A stretch of DNA of 39,055 nucleotides, taken from contig NZ_FRFF01000192.1 of assembly GCF_900143625.1 (NCBI RefSeq), positions 1-39,055 on the forward strand. Reading direction: 5' to 3'. The position numbers and the translations under genes are program-made. A model generated the notes under the pieces. That model was not told the origin of the DNA, searched no databases, and saw nothing but the letters and a program-made list of their open reading frames with translations. This document shows, in pieces, positions 31,371 to 39,055 of the stretch. How positions within the stretch are numbered: the first letter of the stretch is position 1; every line of letters begins with the position of its first letter. The stretch comes from Nocardiopsis sp. JB363. Lineage in GTDB: Bacteria; Actinomycetota; Actinomycetes; Streptosporangiales; Streptosporangiaceae.

Positions 31371-32933
31371 TCATGTCCCGGACGACTCCGGAACAACCCA
31401 CATCGCCCGCTTGGTCCCCAGATCCGGCCTGATCACCACCGCCTGCTCTCCGAGTTCGGCGAAGTGAGCACGCACCTCCTCCGCCTCTTCCCCTCCTCCG
31501 TAGAGCATCCCCAAACAGTGGGTGCACGGAATCGGGTGCAGCTCGTGGAGGTGGCAACCCCGCTGCTCCTCCCTGAGAGTCTCCAAACGTTCGAGCAAGT
31601 CCTTGGCGGCCGCCAGTCCCGGAGGGGGCAGATGCGACTGAGGGGTCTTGTACTCCTTCAGCGGCGAGGCGGGGTGATCGATGGCGTAGTCGATCTTTCC
31701 GCCCAGCGTGGTGACGGCCGCGGAGGAGGCGTGCGCCGCGGTGAGCCCCTTACGTTCCTTCCATGAAGCGGCGGTGTCGACCGCCCGCCAACACAGGCAG
31801 ACCATCTGACCGAAGCTGAAATGTTCCAGGCCACGGGCCAATTGCTCGTACAGTTCCAGGCGCTTGGTCTCGGGCACCCACGGATACCGGTAGTCCTGCG
31901 CCAACAGGAGGTTGAGGTAGAGATAGAGGTCGAAGACCTCCAGCTCCCGGATCTCCCGCCGGATCCCCTCCATATGGGACTGAGCGCTGTGTGACAACAA
32001 CACCCCGGTGAGGTCCTCAAGGGTCGTCTTCGCCGAGGTCGTCAACCGGTAGGGAACACTGCCCAGGTAGAAGGACCGCACCTCGCCGGCGTCGGAAAAG
32101 ACGAAAGCATCGGTCTCGGCGGAAGCGTCCACACGGATCCACCCCCGTTGGAAGAGTCGCTCCAACAGGGCCGCCACATCGGCGGCGGGATACAGCCAAC
32201 CGACCGGCAAGGCCACGGTGTCGTTCGGCGCGGGCAGGACGGCACCGGTACGAGCGTGCCGGATCAGGCTGTGCAGCAGGCAGGCCACCCGGGCATCCAA
32301 GGGTTCCTCATCCTCGGAGGACCCCAGGCCGAGTACCCGTCGCTCCCACCGGCCCGGAGGTTCCACGAAACCACCTCGTTGGAAGAACCCCGCCAACGCC
32401 CGACGTCGCTCGCCCTCGGCTTCGCGCTCGTGTTCGAGGGCGGCCCACTCTGCCCGCTTCTGCTGGGCCCAACGCGCCCGTCGACACGCCACGCATTCGT
32501 TCCCGGCCATCCTCTGAGCCTCGGGCCGGCTCAGGTCTTGGCCGCCCAGGGCGACGGCCGCGCTGCGGTTGGCCACCGACATGGGTACCGCACAGGCCAG
32601 GCACAACACGTTCAGCAGGTAGGCGGTGCACACCTTCTCCACGTCGGAGGCGATCCGCCAGACCGGGCCCAGGTCGGCCACCCGTTCGGCCCAGCCCCCA
32701 TCGAGTTTGGGCATCCAGTACCTGCGAGCGAGTTCGCGCTGTTCGGCGGTGGCCTGGTGATCGAACTCCAGCCGAAGCAGCGGAGTCTGTTCACGGGGCA
32801 GGGTGAGGACCACGGGACTGGTCGGGGCGGTCGGGGCGGTCGGGGCCGAAGCGGGCCGAGGCTTCGGGACGGACCGGGAAGGACGATCCCGTTTCGAACC
32901 AAGGTTCCTCTTCTTGTGCTTCTTCTTGGGCAT
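31371..32933 (-). CDS. Unknown protein with two CxxC pairs (putative zinc binding)
   Basis: A 520-residue soluble protein I do not recognise. Residues 1-28 are strongly basic (KKKHKKR, then RDRPSRS), followed by a low-complexity PTAPTAPTSP linker. C111-LA-C114 and C147-VA-C150, 33 residues apart, form a plausible zinc site; C470-TH-C473 may be another. Residues 155-180 are a charged helix or short coiled coil (RAEWAALEHEREAEGERRRAL). The rest appears mainly helical (LYLYLNLLLAQDYRY; LYEQLARGLEHFSFG). Basic start plus zinc pairs suggest nucleic-acid binding, as inference. It lies 27 nt downstream of the next entry on the same strand and is probably its operon partner. Confidence 0.6.
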   Translation of the reverse strand: MPKKKHKKRNLGSKRDRPSRSVPKPRPASAPTAPTAPTSPVVLTLPREQTPLLRLEFDHQATAEQRELARRYWMPKLDGGWAERVADLGPVWRIASDVEKVCTAYLLNVLCLACAVPMSVANRSAAVALGGQDLSRPEAQRMAGNECVACRRARWAQQKRAEWAALEHEREAEGERRRALAGFFQRGGFVEPPGRWERRVLGLGSSEDEEPLDARVACLLHSLIRHARTGAVLPAPNDTVALPVGWLYPAADVAALLERLFQRGWIRVDASAETDAFVFSDAGEVRSFYLGSVPYRLTTSAKTTLEDLTGVLLSHSAQSHMEGIRREIRELEVFDLYLYLNLLLAQDYRYPWVPETKRLELYEQLARGLEHFSFGQMVCLCWRAVDTAASWKERKGLTAAHASSAAVTTLGGKIDYAIDHPASPLKEYKTPQSHLPPPGLAAAKDLLERLETLREEQRGCHLHELHPIPCTHCLGMLYGGGEEAEEVRAHFAELGEQAVVIRPDLGTKRAMWVVPESSGT

Positions 32934-32960
32934 GTCCCTCCAGTGGTGTGCGTGGGCGGG

Positions 32961-34445
32961 TCAGCGGGCTTTATGCCGTTGTGGGGTGGGAGCGTCGTCC
33001 ATCAGGTCGTGCGGGGCCGTTCGTGGTGGCGGCACCAAGCCCTCTGCGCGCCCCTTGCCGAGTTCTGCGCGCAGTCCGTCGAGGATCGCCCGGCTCGTGG
33101 GCGAGATGCCCGAGCCCAGGGTCTTCCATGGGCTGACGTCGGGTACCGAGGGCGGGGGCGGCGGAACCGATCCGCCCGCCCCATTCAAGGAGGCGGCGAT
33201 GAGCCCTTGCAGCCGCGGATCTAGCCCTTCCTCGGGGACGGCCGGGAGTTCCGGTTGCGGTTCCGGTGCGCCGGGATCGGACCGCCGGTCCTCGGGCGGG
33301 GCGGCCGGTCCCGGGACCGGGTCATGCATGAGCTCGTTCGGCACCGATCGACACCGCCGGCCACAGATCGCGCAGGCACCACCGGGTTCGTTACGGGTGC
33401 TCTGGTGCTCCGGGCAGGTCTCGTCAGCCTTGCCCTGGCTGTCCAGCAGGAACAGTTCGGGTAGGGCGAAGGGTTCGGGCTCGCCGGTGTTCGGCCAAAT
33501 CGTCGACGGGCCCGCCCACGAGTTCTCCGACGCGTCCATACCCTTGCCCAGGGTCCCGGCCAGGAACGCGTGGGCCGCCTCCAGGCTGCGCATCCGGAGC
33601 ATCAGGGCGGGGAAGGGGCGCCTGAGCCGGTCCAGCCCCGAGAACAGGGCTCGCGCCTGCTCCACGCCCAGCCCTTGGCTCAGGAGATGGTCCACCGCCG
33701 TGGTGAGTCGTCGTCGATCGGGCTGCGGATCGGACAGGAATCGATCATGAATGCGCGCGATGATTCCGTAAGGTCCGTTTTGCTGCTTTTGCCGCTCTTC
33801 TTCTCCTGTACTTGCGCTGTCACGGACGGAACCACCCACCTCATTCCCAGAAGTGTCTCCAGGGAAAGAGTCTGTAGCTCGATCTGAGCTGGGGCCCAGC
33901 TCATCCTGAGCTCGGGTCTTCGGCCTGAAAGGCGGTCGGCTGTGCGGGGTGATCGGCTCTTCCCCCAAAGCCGCTCGGCACTCGTTGATCTCCGCCAACA
34001 CCGATTCGGGGTAGACCTCGGCCGGGACCAAAAGCTCCAGCACACACGGCAGTCGATGGATGGAGCGACCCCGGGCGATGTCGTCGGCGAAGAACTCCAA
34101 GGTCTGCGAACGATCCAACTTGTTTGCCAGCCCGACCTCGATCAGGTCATCGGCGGCTCGTTTGAGGCTGCTGACACTGAGGAACCCATTGCAGCGCTGG
34201 GGCAGGTTCTCCAGGTAGTAGAAGCACCAACGCCCGTCGACGTCCACGATGTCGGCCAGGGCCGACATGAGCAGGAACGAGCGAGCCGTGGGCAGCAGAC
34301 CCTTGCGGTACAGGCGCAGGACCCACAGGGAGAGGATGTGCCCGACGCCCTCGAACGCGCCCAGAGGGCGTTTGCGAGCCGGAGAAAACCCGGGCGGATT
34401 CGGAGTTTCGGGTGCCTTGGCGGGAGCTGAAGCGGTAGAGTCCAT
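32961..34445 (-). CDS. Unknown protein with winged-helix-like N-terminus and zinc-type motif
   Basis: A 494-residue soluble protein. Residues 35-115 (LWVLRLYRKGLLPTARSFLLMSALADI; GFLSVSSLKRAADDLIEVGLANKL) read like a winged helix used in replisome-organiser and plasmid/phage initiation proteins. Residues 165-225 are a low-complexity polar linker, more AT-rich at DNA level than neighbours. Residues 228-300 are helical. C344-x2-H347 ... C358-x2-C361-x3-C365 is a candidate zinc knuckle. The last 110 residues are Pro/Glu-rich. A replication or regulatory role is possible but unproven. ATG at 34445 has AGGAGGG about 10 nt upstream. Its leader is overlapped by a predicted opposite-strand RNA. Confidence 0.6.
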   Translation of the reverse strand: MDSTASAPAKAPETPNPPGFSPARKRPLGAFEGVGHILSLWVLRLYRKGLLPTARSFLLMSALADIVDVDGRWCFYYLENLPQRCNGFLSVSSLKRAADDLIEVGLANKLDRSQTLEFFADDIARGRSIHRLPCVLELLVPAEVYPESVLAEINECRAALGEEPITPHSRPPFRPKTRAQDELGPSSDRATDSFPGDTSGNEVGGSVRDSASTGEEERQKQQNGPYGIIARIHDRFLSDPQPDRRRLTTAVDHLLSQGLGVEQARALFSGLDRLRRPFPALMLRMRSLEAAHAFLAGTLGKGMDASENSWAGPSTIWPNTGEPEPFALPELFLLDSQGKADETCPEHQSTRNEPGGACAICGRRCRSVPNELMHDPVPGPAAPPEDRRSDPGAPEPQPELPAVPEEGLDPRLQGLIAASLNGAGGSVPPPPPSVPDVSPWKTLGSGISPTSRAILDGLRAELGKGRAEGLVPPPRTAPHDLMDDAPTPQRHKAR

Positions 34446-34447
34446 GG

Positions 34448-34557
34448 CGATGTCGCCCTCCTGCTGGTTTCAGGTAGGTGGCACGGCCGACACACCTGTT
34501 TGCGCAGGCGTCGGCCAAGACCCGGCCAGGTGTGTTCAGCACCCGGTCGGGTTTTTT
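34448..34557 (+). ncRNA. Predicted antisense RNA ending in an intrinsic terminator
   Basis: No plus-strand gene ends here, yet a strong plus-strand terminator is present: a 13-position stem with one mismatch (34520-34532 with 34540-34552), a 7-nt loop and a run of six T (34552-34557). Upstream is a second stem, GGCCGAC (34485-34491) with GTCGGCC (34510-34516). ACACACCTG (34490-34498) can instead pair with CAGGTGTGT (34527-34535), destroying both hairpins. TAGAGT (34436-34441) is a possible -10. The transcript would be complementary to the leader of the gene starting at 34445. Boundaries are approximate. Confidence 0.45.
34520..34557 (+). terminator. Intrinsic terminator on the plus strand
   Basis: ACCCGGCCAGGTG pairs with CACCCGGTCGGGT (12 of 13 positions, one G-T) followed by TTTTTT. 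It is oriented away from the minus-strand operon and has no obvious plus-strand gene to serve. Confidence 0.75.
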
Positions 34558-34840
34558 CTTGTCGGGATTCAAGCTAGCGGAACGAACAAGAGTTCGCGGG
34601 TCATTCTCTCAAATCCGCACTTGCCCGAGAGCGGAGTTTGGCCCCACCGGTTCACAATGTCGGCATTTTCCTGTTGGTCCGATTTGGATTGTTATGCCAA
34701 CCTATTGGCCGCACCGAAAACGAGAACCCTCACTCGCGTTCTCCTTTCCCGGTGGACCCTTGGCAGCGCCGGTCCGGCGTCGATGAGCTCCACCCGCACC
34801 CGACATGGTCCCGACCCACCGGCCGGCGCTGCCTTTCCGC
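34558..34840. other. AT-richer gene-free stretch upstream of the unknown operon
   Basis: No credible gene. The base composition drops clearly around 34600-34740 compared with the flanks. The promoter of the 34445 gene is expected here, but no confident -35/-10 pair was identified. Confidence 0.35.
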
Positions 34841-36858
34841 TCATCCCAGACCCATCACCACGGGCTGACCGGTTTCCTCTCCCACGGTGTGAACGAGAAG
34901 CACACCTGGGGCGCGGACGAACTCAAGACCGTAGAGTCCGATCCTGTCGCCCGACCCTTTACCGTTGGTGGTCAACGGGTCCTCGAGATCGACGGTCGAT
35001 GGCTCGGGGGCGTTCTCAGGGTCGTTCTCGGCGTCCTCCCGCCAATCGGTTACCTGGATCCCGTAGGACCGTCCCTCATCGGGGGTCTCGTCCGGGACGG
35101 CCCAGACCACGGCCTCCTCCAAAAAGGCCGGTTCGACCGTGGCGGCGCCCCGCACCAGCGGGTTTCGCGCGGTCCCGAGGACCTCTCCGTCGTGGTCGAC
35201 CTTGTTGAGAACGGACAGGGAAGGTCGTTCGTCGAACTCCTTCGCCGCCACATCGGTGACCAGCCACTGCTGCGCGAGGTGCACCACCGACCACGTCCCC
35301 AGGGGGAACAGGTCACCGCTCGGGATGTCGAGCACCGTCTGACCGGTCTGGGCGTCCAGTAGCTCACCACCGACCTTGGGCACCACGTATCCACCGCCCT
35401 CGTTCTCGTACAACAGCAGCCCTGGGGCCTGACCTCGGGAGTCCACAAGCTCACGCGGCGCGTTCCGCTCGCTTCCAGGAATGGTCAACCTGGGGTCTGT
35501 ATCCGTGCTGGTCCAGGATCGCTCCCACAGGCGTTGTCCGTCGACCGGGTCGATCGCGGCCAGCCGGACCTCGAACTCCTCCAGCTGACTCTGATAGTCC
35601 CCGGCAGAGCTCAAAACGCCCGTTTCCTCGTCTTGAGCGCACAACATCGCGAGGGTATGGACTCCGCTGGTGGGGATCGGCCACCGTCTTCCCCAACAGT
35701 CCTCATCCGGCTCCGGGAGGGTGTGCCCGGCCTTGTCTCCGAAGGCTTCGTAGACAAAGTCCGAGTCTTGGTTCAGGGTCGCCAACCCGTCCTGGAACAC
35801 CCTCGCGATCCGTGCCATATCACGGTCGTGCTCGTGCACGATCGCACCCGTGGAGCTGTCCAGCACGATCTCCCGAGTCGTGCGCGGCCCTCCCCCGGAG
35901 CACTATCGACATCTCCTCGTGACTGGTCGAACTGCCCTCCGAGTGACCGGGTGAACCAGTCCCCATCTCGGTCGGTGGCCGTGAAGTCGTCATAGCGGAG
36001 CACCACCCGGGACCCGTCGGGCAGAGCATCGACCAAAGCGGACTCGCCACGAACCCGGTAATGCCAAAGCTCCTCACCCGTGACCGGGTCCAACCCCACC
36101 GCTCCGTCATCGATCGCCGCCACCGCACCGGCCGGGGTGGGATACACCGCGTGCACCGCCTGACCCTGCGGTGGAGACCAGGTCCACAGATGCTCGGTCA
36201 CCGTCTCGGGCACCTGCCCGGGGGAACCCTGGAACGGGGGCGAGGTCACATGGAAGATCGGATCCTGACGCAGCGACGTCAGACCCGCCACGACCACCAC
36301 GGCCATCACCGCCGCACCCGTGGCCAGCGCGCCGATCGGCGCCCACCGGGGCGCCCCGGACTTCGGTGGTCCCACCAACACACCCACCGCCGCGCCGACG
36401 GCGACGGCGGCCAGCGCCCACCAGCCCACCGCCCCGACCCAGGAGTCGCTCTGCCCCGGCAACAGGATCCGCTCGCTCCCGTGGGTGCCGGTCTCGTTGC
36501 GCCACAGGATCCAGGCCAGGACCGCCATGACCGCACCGAACAGACGGAAGGCAGGCTCGCCCCGTGGAGAGAACGGGCTCGACCGGCGGAAGACGATCAA
36601 GGACAGGATCCATGCGAGTGCGACTGCCGCCAGCACCCACCACCGGGTCGTCTCCGCCCACTCCCCGCTCCCCTCCCAGGCGGTCCATATCCTCCCGCCC
36701 AGGGCGGCACCGAGCCCCAGGGTGGTGGTGGCCGCCATGGCCCAGGTCAGGCTCGGACCCGCCACGGTATTCCACCACGACTCGAAAACGTTACTCTCGG
36801 ACGGCATCGAATCCTTCATTCGTACAGGGCCCACCTCACACGCCCCCGCCTCCGTCAT
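34841..36858 (-). pseudogene. Membrane-anchored PQQ-like beta-propeller gene split by a frameshift
   Basis: The N-terminal frame (36858 to about 35896) encodes about 320 residues with five hydrophobic segments (LTWAMAATTTLGLGAALGG to IGALATGAAVMAVVVVAGL), then the start of a propeller (PTPAGAVAAIDDGAVGLDPVTGEELWHYRV). The C-terminal frame runs to 34841 and continues the propeller (REIVLDSSTGAIVHEHD; IDPVDGQRLWERSW; AQTGQTVLDIPSG). The switch lies at a G5 run (minus strand, 35892-35896): one extra G would join the frames seamlessly. Cause: mutation, sequencing error or, less likely, slippage. Start codons at 36858 and 36819 are both possible; the latter has GAGGTGGG about 10 nt upstream. Function unknown; PQQ-like propellers often bind proteins or act in envelope assembly. 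Confidence 0.75.
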
Positions 36859-37099
36859 CTGGAATCGCTGATACAGAGCGAAGGCGCCCCTCAGGTCACT
36901 TCACACACAATTATTGATGAACGTATTAATTCTTACCATCGAACATGAATAGTGGAGTTCGGCCATTGCCCCGAAGCCGCCCCGGAGGGCACGAAAGCGT
37001 CCGTCACCCCACCACACTCCGGGCAGGACCCTGGCAAGGACAAGGGATTCCTCCCGTGTCCGTTGTGCGACTGAGCGACTGAGCAGCCGAGCGGAAGAG
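36859..37099. other. Divergent intergenic region
   Basis: It holds an AT-rich patch at 36900-36950 (ATTATTGATGAACG, then TATTAATTCTTACC) likely to include a promoter for the propeller gene or the PCMT-like gene. A short GACTGAGC tandem lies just before the PCMT-like start. No gene seen. Confidence 0.35.
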
Positions 37100-38221
37100 A
37101 TGGTGGCTCTCATGAACGACGAAAATCCGGATCTGGCGGCTCTGCACGCGCGATCGGTCGCCCGGCTCGGGCTCACGGGGGCGCTCGCTCGGGCCTTCTC
37201 GCGGGTGCCGCGCCACCGGTTCATTCCGGATCTGGTCTGGCCGGACCTGACGGGACCGCCCCTGTCCCGCTCCGAAGACCCCGTCCCCTGGGCCCGGTGC
37301 GTCTACCAGGACCAGGCCGTGACCACACAGGTCAACGACGGCGTTCCCGGTGGGCCCGGTCGGGTCAACCGGCCGACCGTGTCGTCCTCGCAACCTTCGG
37401 TCATGGCGGCGATGCTCCAAGCGGCCGAGGTCGTACCGGGGGCCCATGTGCTGGAGGTCGGGACCGGGACCGGCTTCAACTCCGCATTGTTGAGCGAACT
37501 GGTCGGCGCGGAGGGTTCCGTCACCACGATCGAGGTCGACCCCGGGGTCGCGGGGCAGGCTGAGGCGTGTCTGAGGGAGACGGGTCATGACGTACGGGTG
37601 GTGAGCGGAGACGGGGCCGACGGGTATCCGAACGGGGCACCGTACGACGCGCTGCTCGCGACGTGCGCCGTGGTTCGGGTCCCCACCCCGTGGCTCACTC
37701 AGGTACGGCCTGGAGGCAGGATCGTGCTCCCCTGGAAACCCGGGGCCTTCCTTCCCGGCGGCATGCTGGCTCGGCTGGTGGTCGACGGGAGCGGGGCGGC
37801 GCGTGGTCGGTTCGTCGGAGGGACGGCGTTCATGTTGATGCGGGCGCAACGACCTTCCGGTGGGATGCACGGCCACGACGCCGAACCGGATGAGGTGCGG
37901 GTGGTCGGGGAAGACCCCTGTCGGATCATCACCGAGGGATCCAGCGGTCCGCAGATGGCCTTGACCGTGCCCGCGTGGCGGTACGCGCCCCTACCCGCGG
38001 TCGATGGGGTGGAGAGGATCTGGGTCAGTGCGACGGACTGTTCCGCCTGGGCGCGCTTGCGGGGTGATGGTCGCGTCGAGCAGGGCGGGCCACGGAGGTT
38101 GTGGGACGAGTTCGAGCGCGCCCACCGGGTTTGGGTCGATCAGGGGCGGCCACCATTCACCTCGTACGGACTGACTATCACCGCCGGCGGCGAGCAGAGG
38201 GTGTGGCTGGAATCGGAGTGA
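37100..38221 (+). CDS. Protein-L-isoaspartate methyltransferase-like protein
   Basis: A 373-residue SAM-dependent methyltransferase of the PCMT type. It opens with VARLGLTGALARAFSRVPRHRFIPDLVW; SSSQPSVMAAMLQAAEV precedes motif I, VLEVGTGTGFNSALL (117-131), then TTIEVDPGVAGQAEACL and the post-motif GGRIVLPWKPG. The extra 140-residue C-terminal part exceeds classical repair enzymes of about 210 residues. Long PCMT homologues in actinomycetes are often found beside XRE/DUF397 pairs and sometimes in RiPP clusters; no precursor peptide was found here. The start is uncertain (ATG 37100 or 37112). Confidence 0.82.
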   Translation: MVALMNDENPDLAALHARSVARLGLTGALARAFSRVPRHRFIPDLVWPDLTGPPLSRSEDPVPWARCVYQDQAVTTQVNDGVPGGPGRVNRPTVSSSQPSVMAAMLQAAEVVPGAHVLEVGTGTGFNSALLSELVGAEGSVTTIEVDPGVAGQAEACLRETGHDVRVVSGDGADGYPNGAPYDALLATCAVVRVPTPWLTQVRPGGRIVLPWKPGAFLPGGMLARLVVDGSGAARGRFVGGTAFMLMRAQRPSGGMHGHDAEPDEVRVVGEDPCRIITEGSSGPQMALTVPAWRYAPLPAVDGVERIWVSATDCSAWARLRGDGRVEQGGPRRLWDEFERAHRVWVDQGRPPFTSYGLTITAGGEQRVWLESE

Positions 38222-38252
38222 TCCTCGCACGATAGGGGAAGGGGATCGGCGC

Positions 38253-38288
38253 ACGAATGGCCCTTCGCTGCGACATAGGGCCATTCGT
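38253..38288. terminator. Bidirectional terminator between PCMT-like and DUF397 genes
   Basis: The perfect 12-bp stem ACGAATGGCCCT/AGGGCCATTCGT has a 12-nt loop. It lies between two convergent stops, 31 nt after one and 12 nt after the other. Confidence 0.75.
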
Positions 38289-38299
38289 GGCAGTCGAGA

Positions 38300-38479
38300 T
38301 CAGCGGTTTTGAGAACGGACCCTGTTGAGCAAGACCGTCCACTCCGAAGGGTCGAAGGTCAGATGACCGGCCTCACGGTTCTGGGTGTCGCGAACATCCG
38401 CCCCGGTAATCGCCGCCCGGATCTCCACGCAGTTTCCGCCGGTAGCGCTGTAAGTACTCTTGTGCCATTCGGTGCTCAT
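38300..38479 (-). CDS. DUF397 small protein
   Basis: A 59-residue protein starting MSTEWHKSTYSATGGNCVEI, with GADVRDTQNREAGHLTFDPSEWTVLL at the C-terminal half. This is the standard DUF397 pattern (W-x-K-S-x-x-S, then N-C-V-E, then V-R-D-[ST], then F-x-x-x-W). These proteins act as antagonists or partners of the adjacent XRE regulator, as in Streptomyces BldB/WhiJ-type pairs. ATG at 38479 overlaps the regulator stop (ATGA), so the pair is translated together. Confidence 0.93.
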   Translation of the reverse strand: MSTEWHKSTYSATGGNCVEIRAAITGADVRDTQNREAGHLTFDPSEWTVLLNRVRSQNR

Positions 38480-39055
38480 GCGAGATCCTTCAAAGCTTCG
38501 AGGGAGAGCCGGGCCGGCAGTGCTTCCGCCATGGCTCCCGTGATCAGAGAGGTGAGCCGATCATTGCGGTCGGCACTGTAGACGACGTTACCGTCCACAT
38601 GATCGCTCGTGATGACCGTCTCACCGGAACGCAACCGGAAGACCATCAGCGGGGCGGTCACCGCCAGCAGAAGCGTCCCTTCCGGCACCAGGTGGACTCG
38701 AACCTGCCCCGTCTCCACCAGTGCCAACAGGTGCGCCGCCTGCTCACATCGGACGATCGGGTCGAAGCCCGTGATGCCGCTGATCGGGAAGACGGCGGTG
38801 ACACGTAGTTGCGGCAGCTGGGACAGCCGTTGCGTGCGCAGTTGTGTGAGCCGCTCGATCTCTTCGTCCGAGGCATCCGGCCACCAAGCCCTGAACACGG
38901 CGCCAGCGTAGGAAGGGCTCTGTAGGTATCCGGGAACGAGCACCGGTGAGGCGAATTGCAGCGATCGCGCTCGTGTCTCGATCCCCGCCAGGGACCGGGC
39001 CCAACACCGTTGTTTTAGGGTGTTGTCGCTGGTAGAGAGCTGCGGGATGCTGTGG
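38476..39055 (-). CDS. XRE-family regulator, C-terminal DUF5753 part (cut by the window edge)
   Basis: An open frame that runs off the right edge; about 192 residues are visible and the N-terminal XRE helix-turn-helix is outside. The visible part is the DUF5753 domain: SLAGIETRARSLQF, then FASPVLVPGYLQSPSYAGAVF (family pattern L-[LV]-P-G-L-L-Q-T), QAAHLLALVETGQVRVHLVP and TVITSDHVDGNVVYSADRND. The GTG at 38943 is internal, not the start. These regulators, coupled to DUF397 proteins, form a large actinobacterial paralogue family. Confidence 0.88.
   Translation of the reverse strand, partial: HSIPQLSTSDNTLKQRCWARSLAGIETRARSLQFASPVLVPGYLQSPSYAGAVFRAWWPDASDEEIERLTQLRTQRLSQLPQLRVTAVFPISGITGFDPIVRCEQAAHLLALVETGQVRVHLVPEGTLLLAVTAPLMVFRLRSGETVITSDHVDGNVVYSADRNDRLTSLITGAMAEALPARLSLEALKDLA

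Noticed and set aside
32818..32850. Short tandem repeat (CGGGGCGGT units) in the 31371-32933 gene
   Set aside because: It encodes the Pro-Thr-Ala linker of that protein and has only about three units, so it is not a satellite or CRISPR-like array.
37100..38479. RiPP (lanthipeptide) cluster suggested by a PCMT-like methyltransferase
   Set aside because: No precursor peptide, lanthionine synthetase or transporter is visible next to it; the DUF397/XRE pair is a common neighbour on its own.

Overview
The window is high-GC actinobacterial chromosome, most like Nocardiopsis or a close relative (inference from codon use, many promoters that place the start codon at the transcription start, the XRE/DUF5753-DUF397 pair, a CmtR-type sensor, ECF41 and DUF6653). 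No rRNA, tRNA, CRISPR array or complete insertion sequence was seen.

Layout. 1-2421: two overlapping DUF21/CBS (CNNM/CorC-type) membrane proteins. 2715-3870: a compact three-gene cassette beginning with an excisionase-like HTH protein. 3926-6286: a thioredoxin-reductase-like flavoprotein with a CPYC dithiol plus a methyltransferase, divergent from an XRE-cupin regulator. 6384-7163: a MerR regulator with a cysteine-rich fused C-terminal domain and a textbook MerR operator. 7309-8246: ohrR-ohr peroxide defence. 8413-9960: an ALDH7-type dehydrogenase. 10137-11207: a C15 (pyroglutamyl-peptidase) relative whose catalytic cysteine appears to be serine. 11358-13950: two NodB polysaccharide deacetylases, one a lipoprotein. 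14030-16131: an ALDH3 dehydrogenase divergent from a TetR regulator over a 19-bp palindrome. 16258-19093: a cmtR-ctpG-like metal sensor and efflux ATPase with a DUF6653 gene. 19352-20982: AraC regulator and an alpha-toroid protein. 21130-22401: glutaminase-STAS. 22669-23772: a radical SAM protein under a LexA box, followed by the stump of a methyltransferase gene and an APH-type phosphotransferase. 25142-27275: an ECF41 sigma factor and its flavoprotein partner, with a matching ECF41-like promoter. 27851-31222: an ABC exporter of the MacB/FtsX type.

31371-36858 is the least explained part: two unknown co-oriented genes carrying putative zinc motifs and a winged-helix-like N-terminus. Their leader is crossed by an opposite-strand terminator with a competing antiterminator stem. 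Beyond it lies a membrane beta-propeller gene broken by a frameshift in a G5 run. The window closes with a PCMT-like methyltransferase and a DUF397/XRE-DUF5753 pair cut by the right edge.

Themes. Stress and redox defence dominates (Ohr, flavoproteins, two aldehyde dehydrogenases, metal efflux, an SOS gene), with most units carrying their own regulator and a recognisable operator. Leaderless promoters recur, with a TANNNT-like hexamer ending about 6 nt before the start codon at 2715, 6384, 13228, 15502, 19093 and 22669. All functions are read from sequence motifs and family recall; no database search was run.
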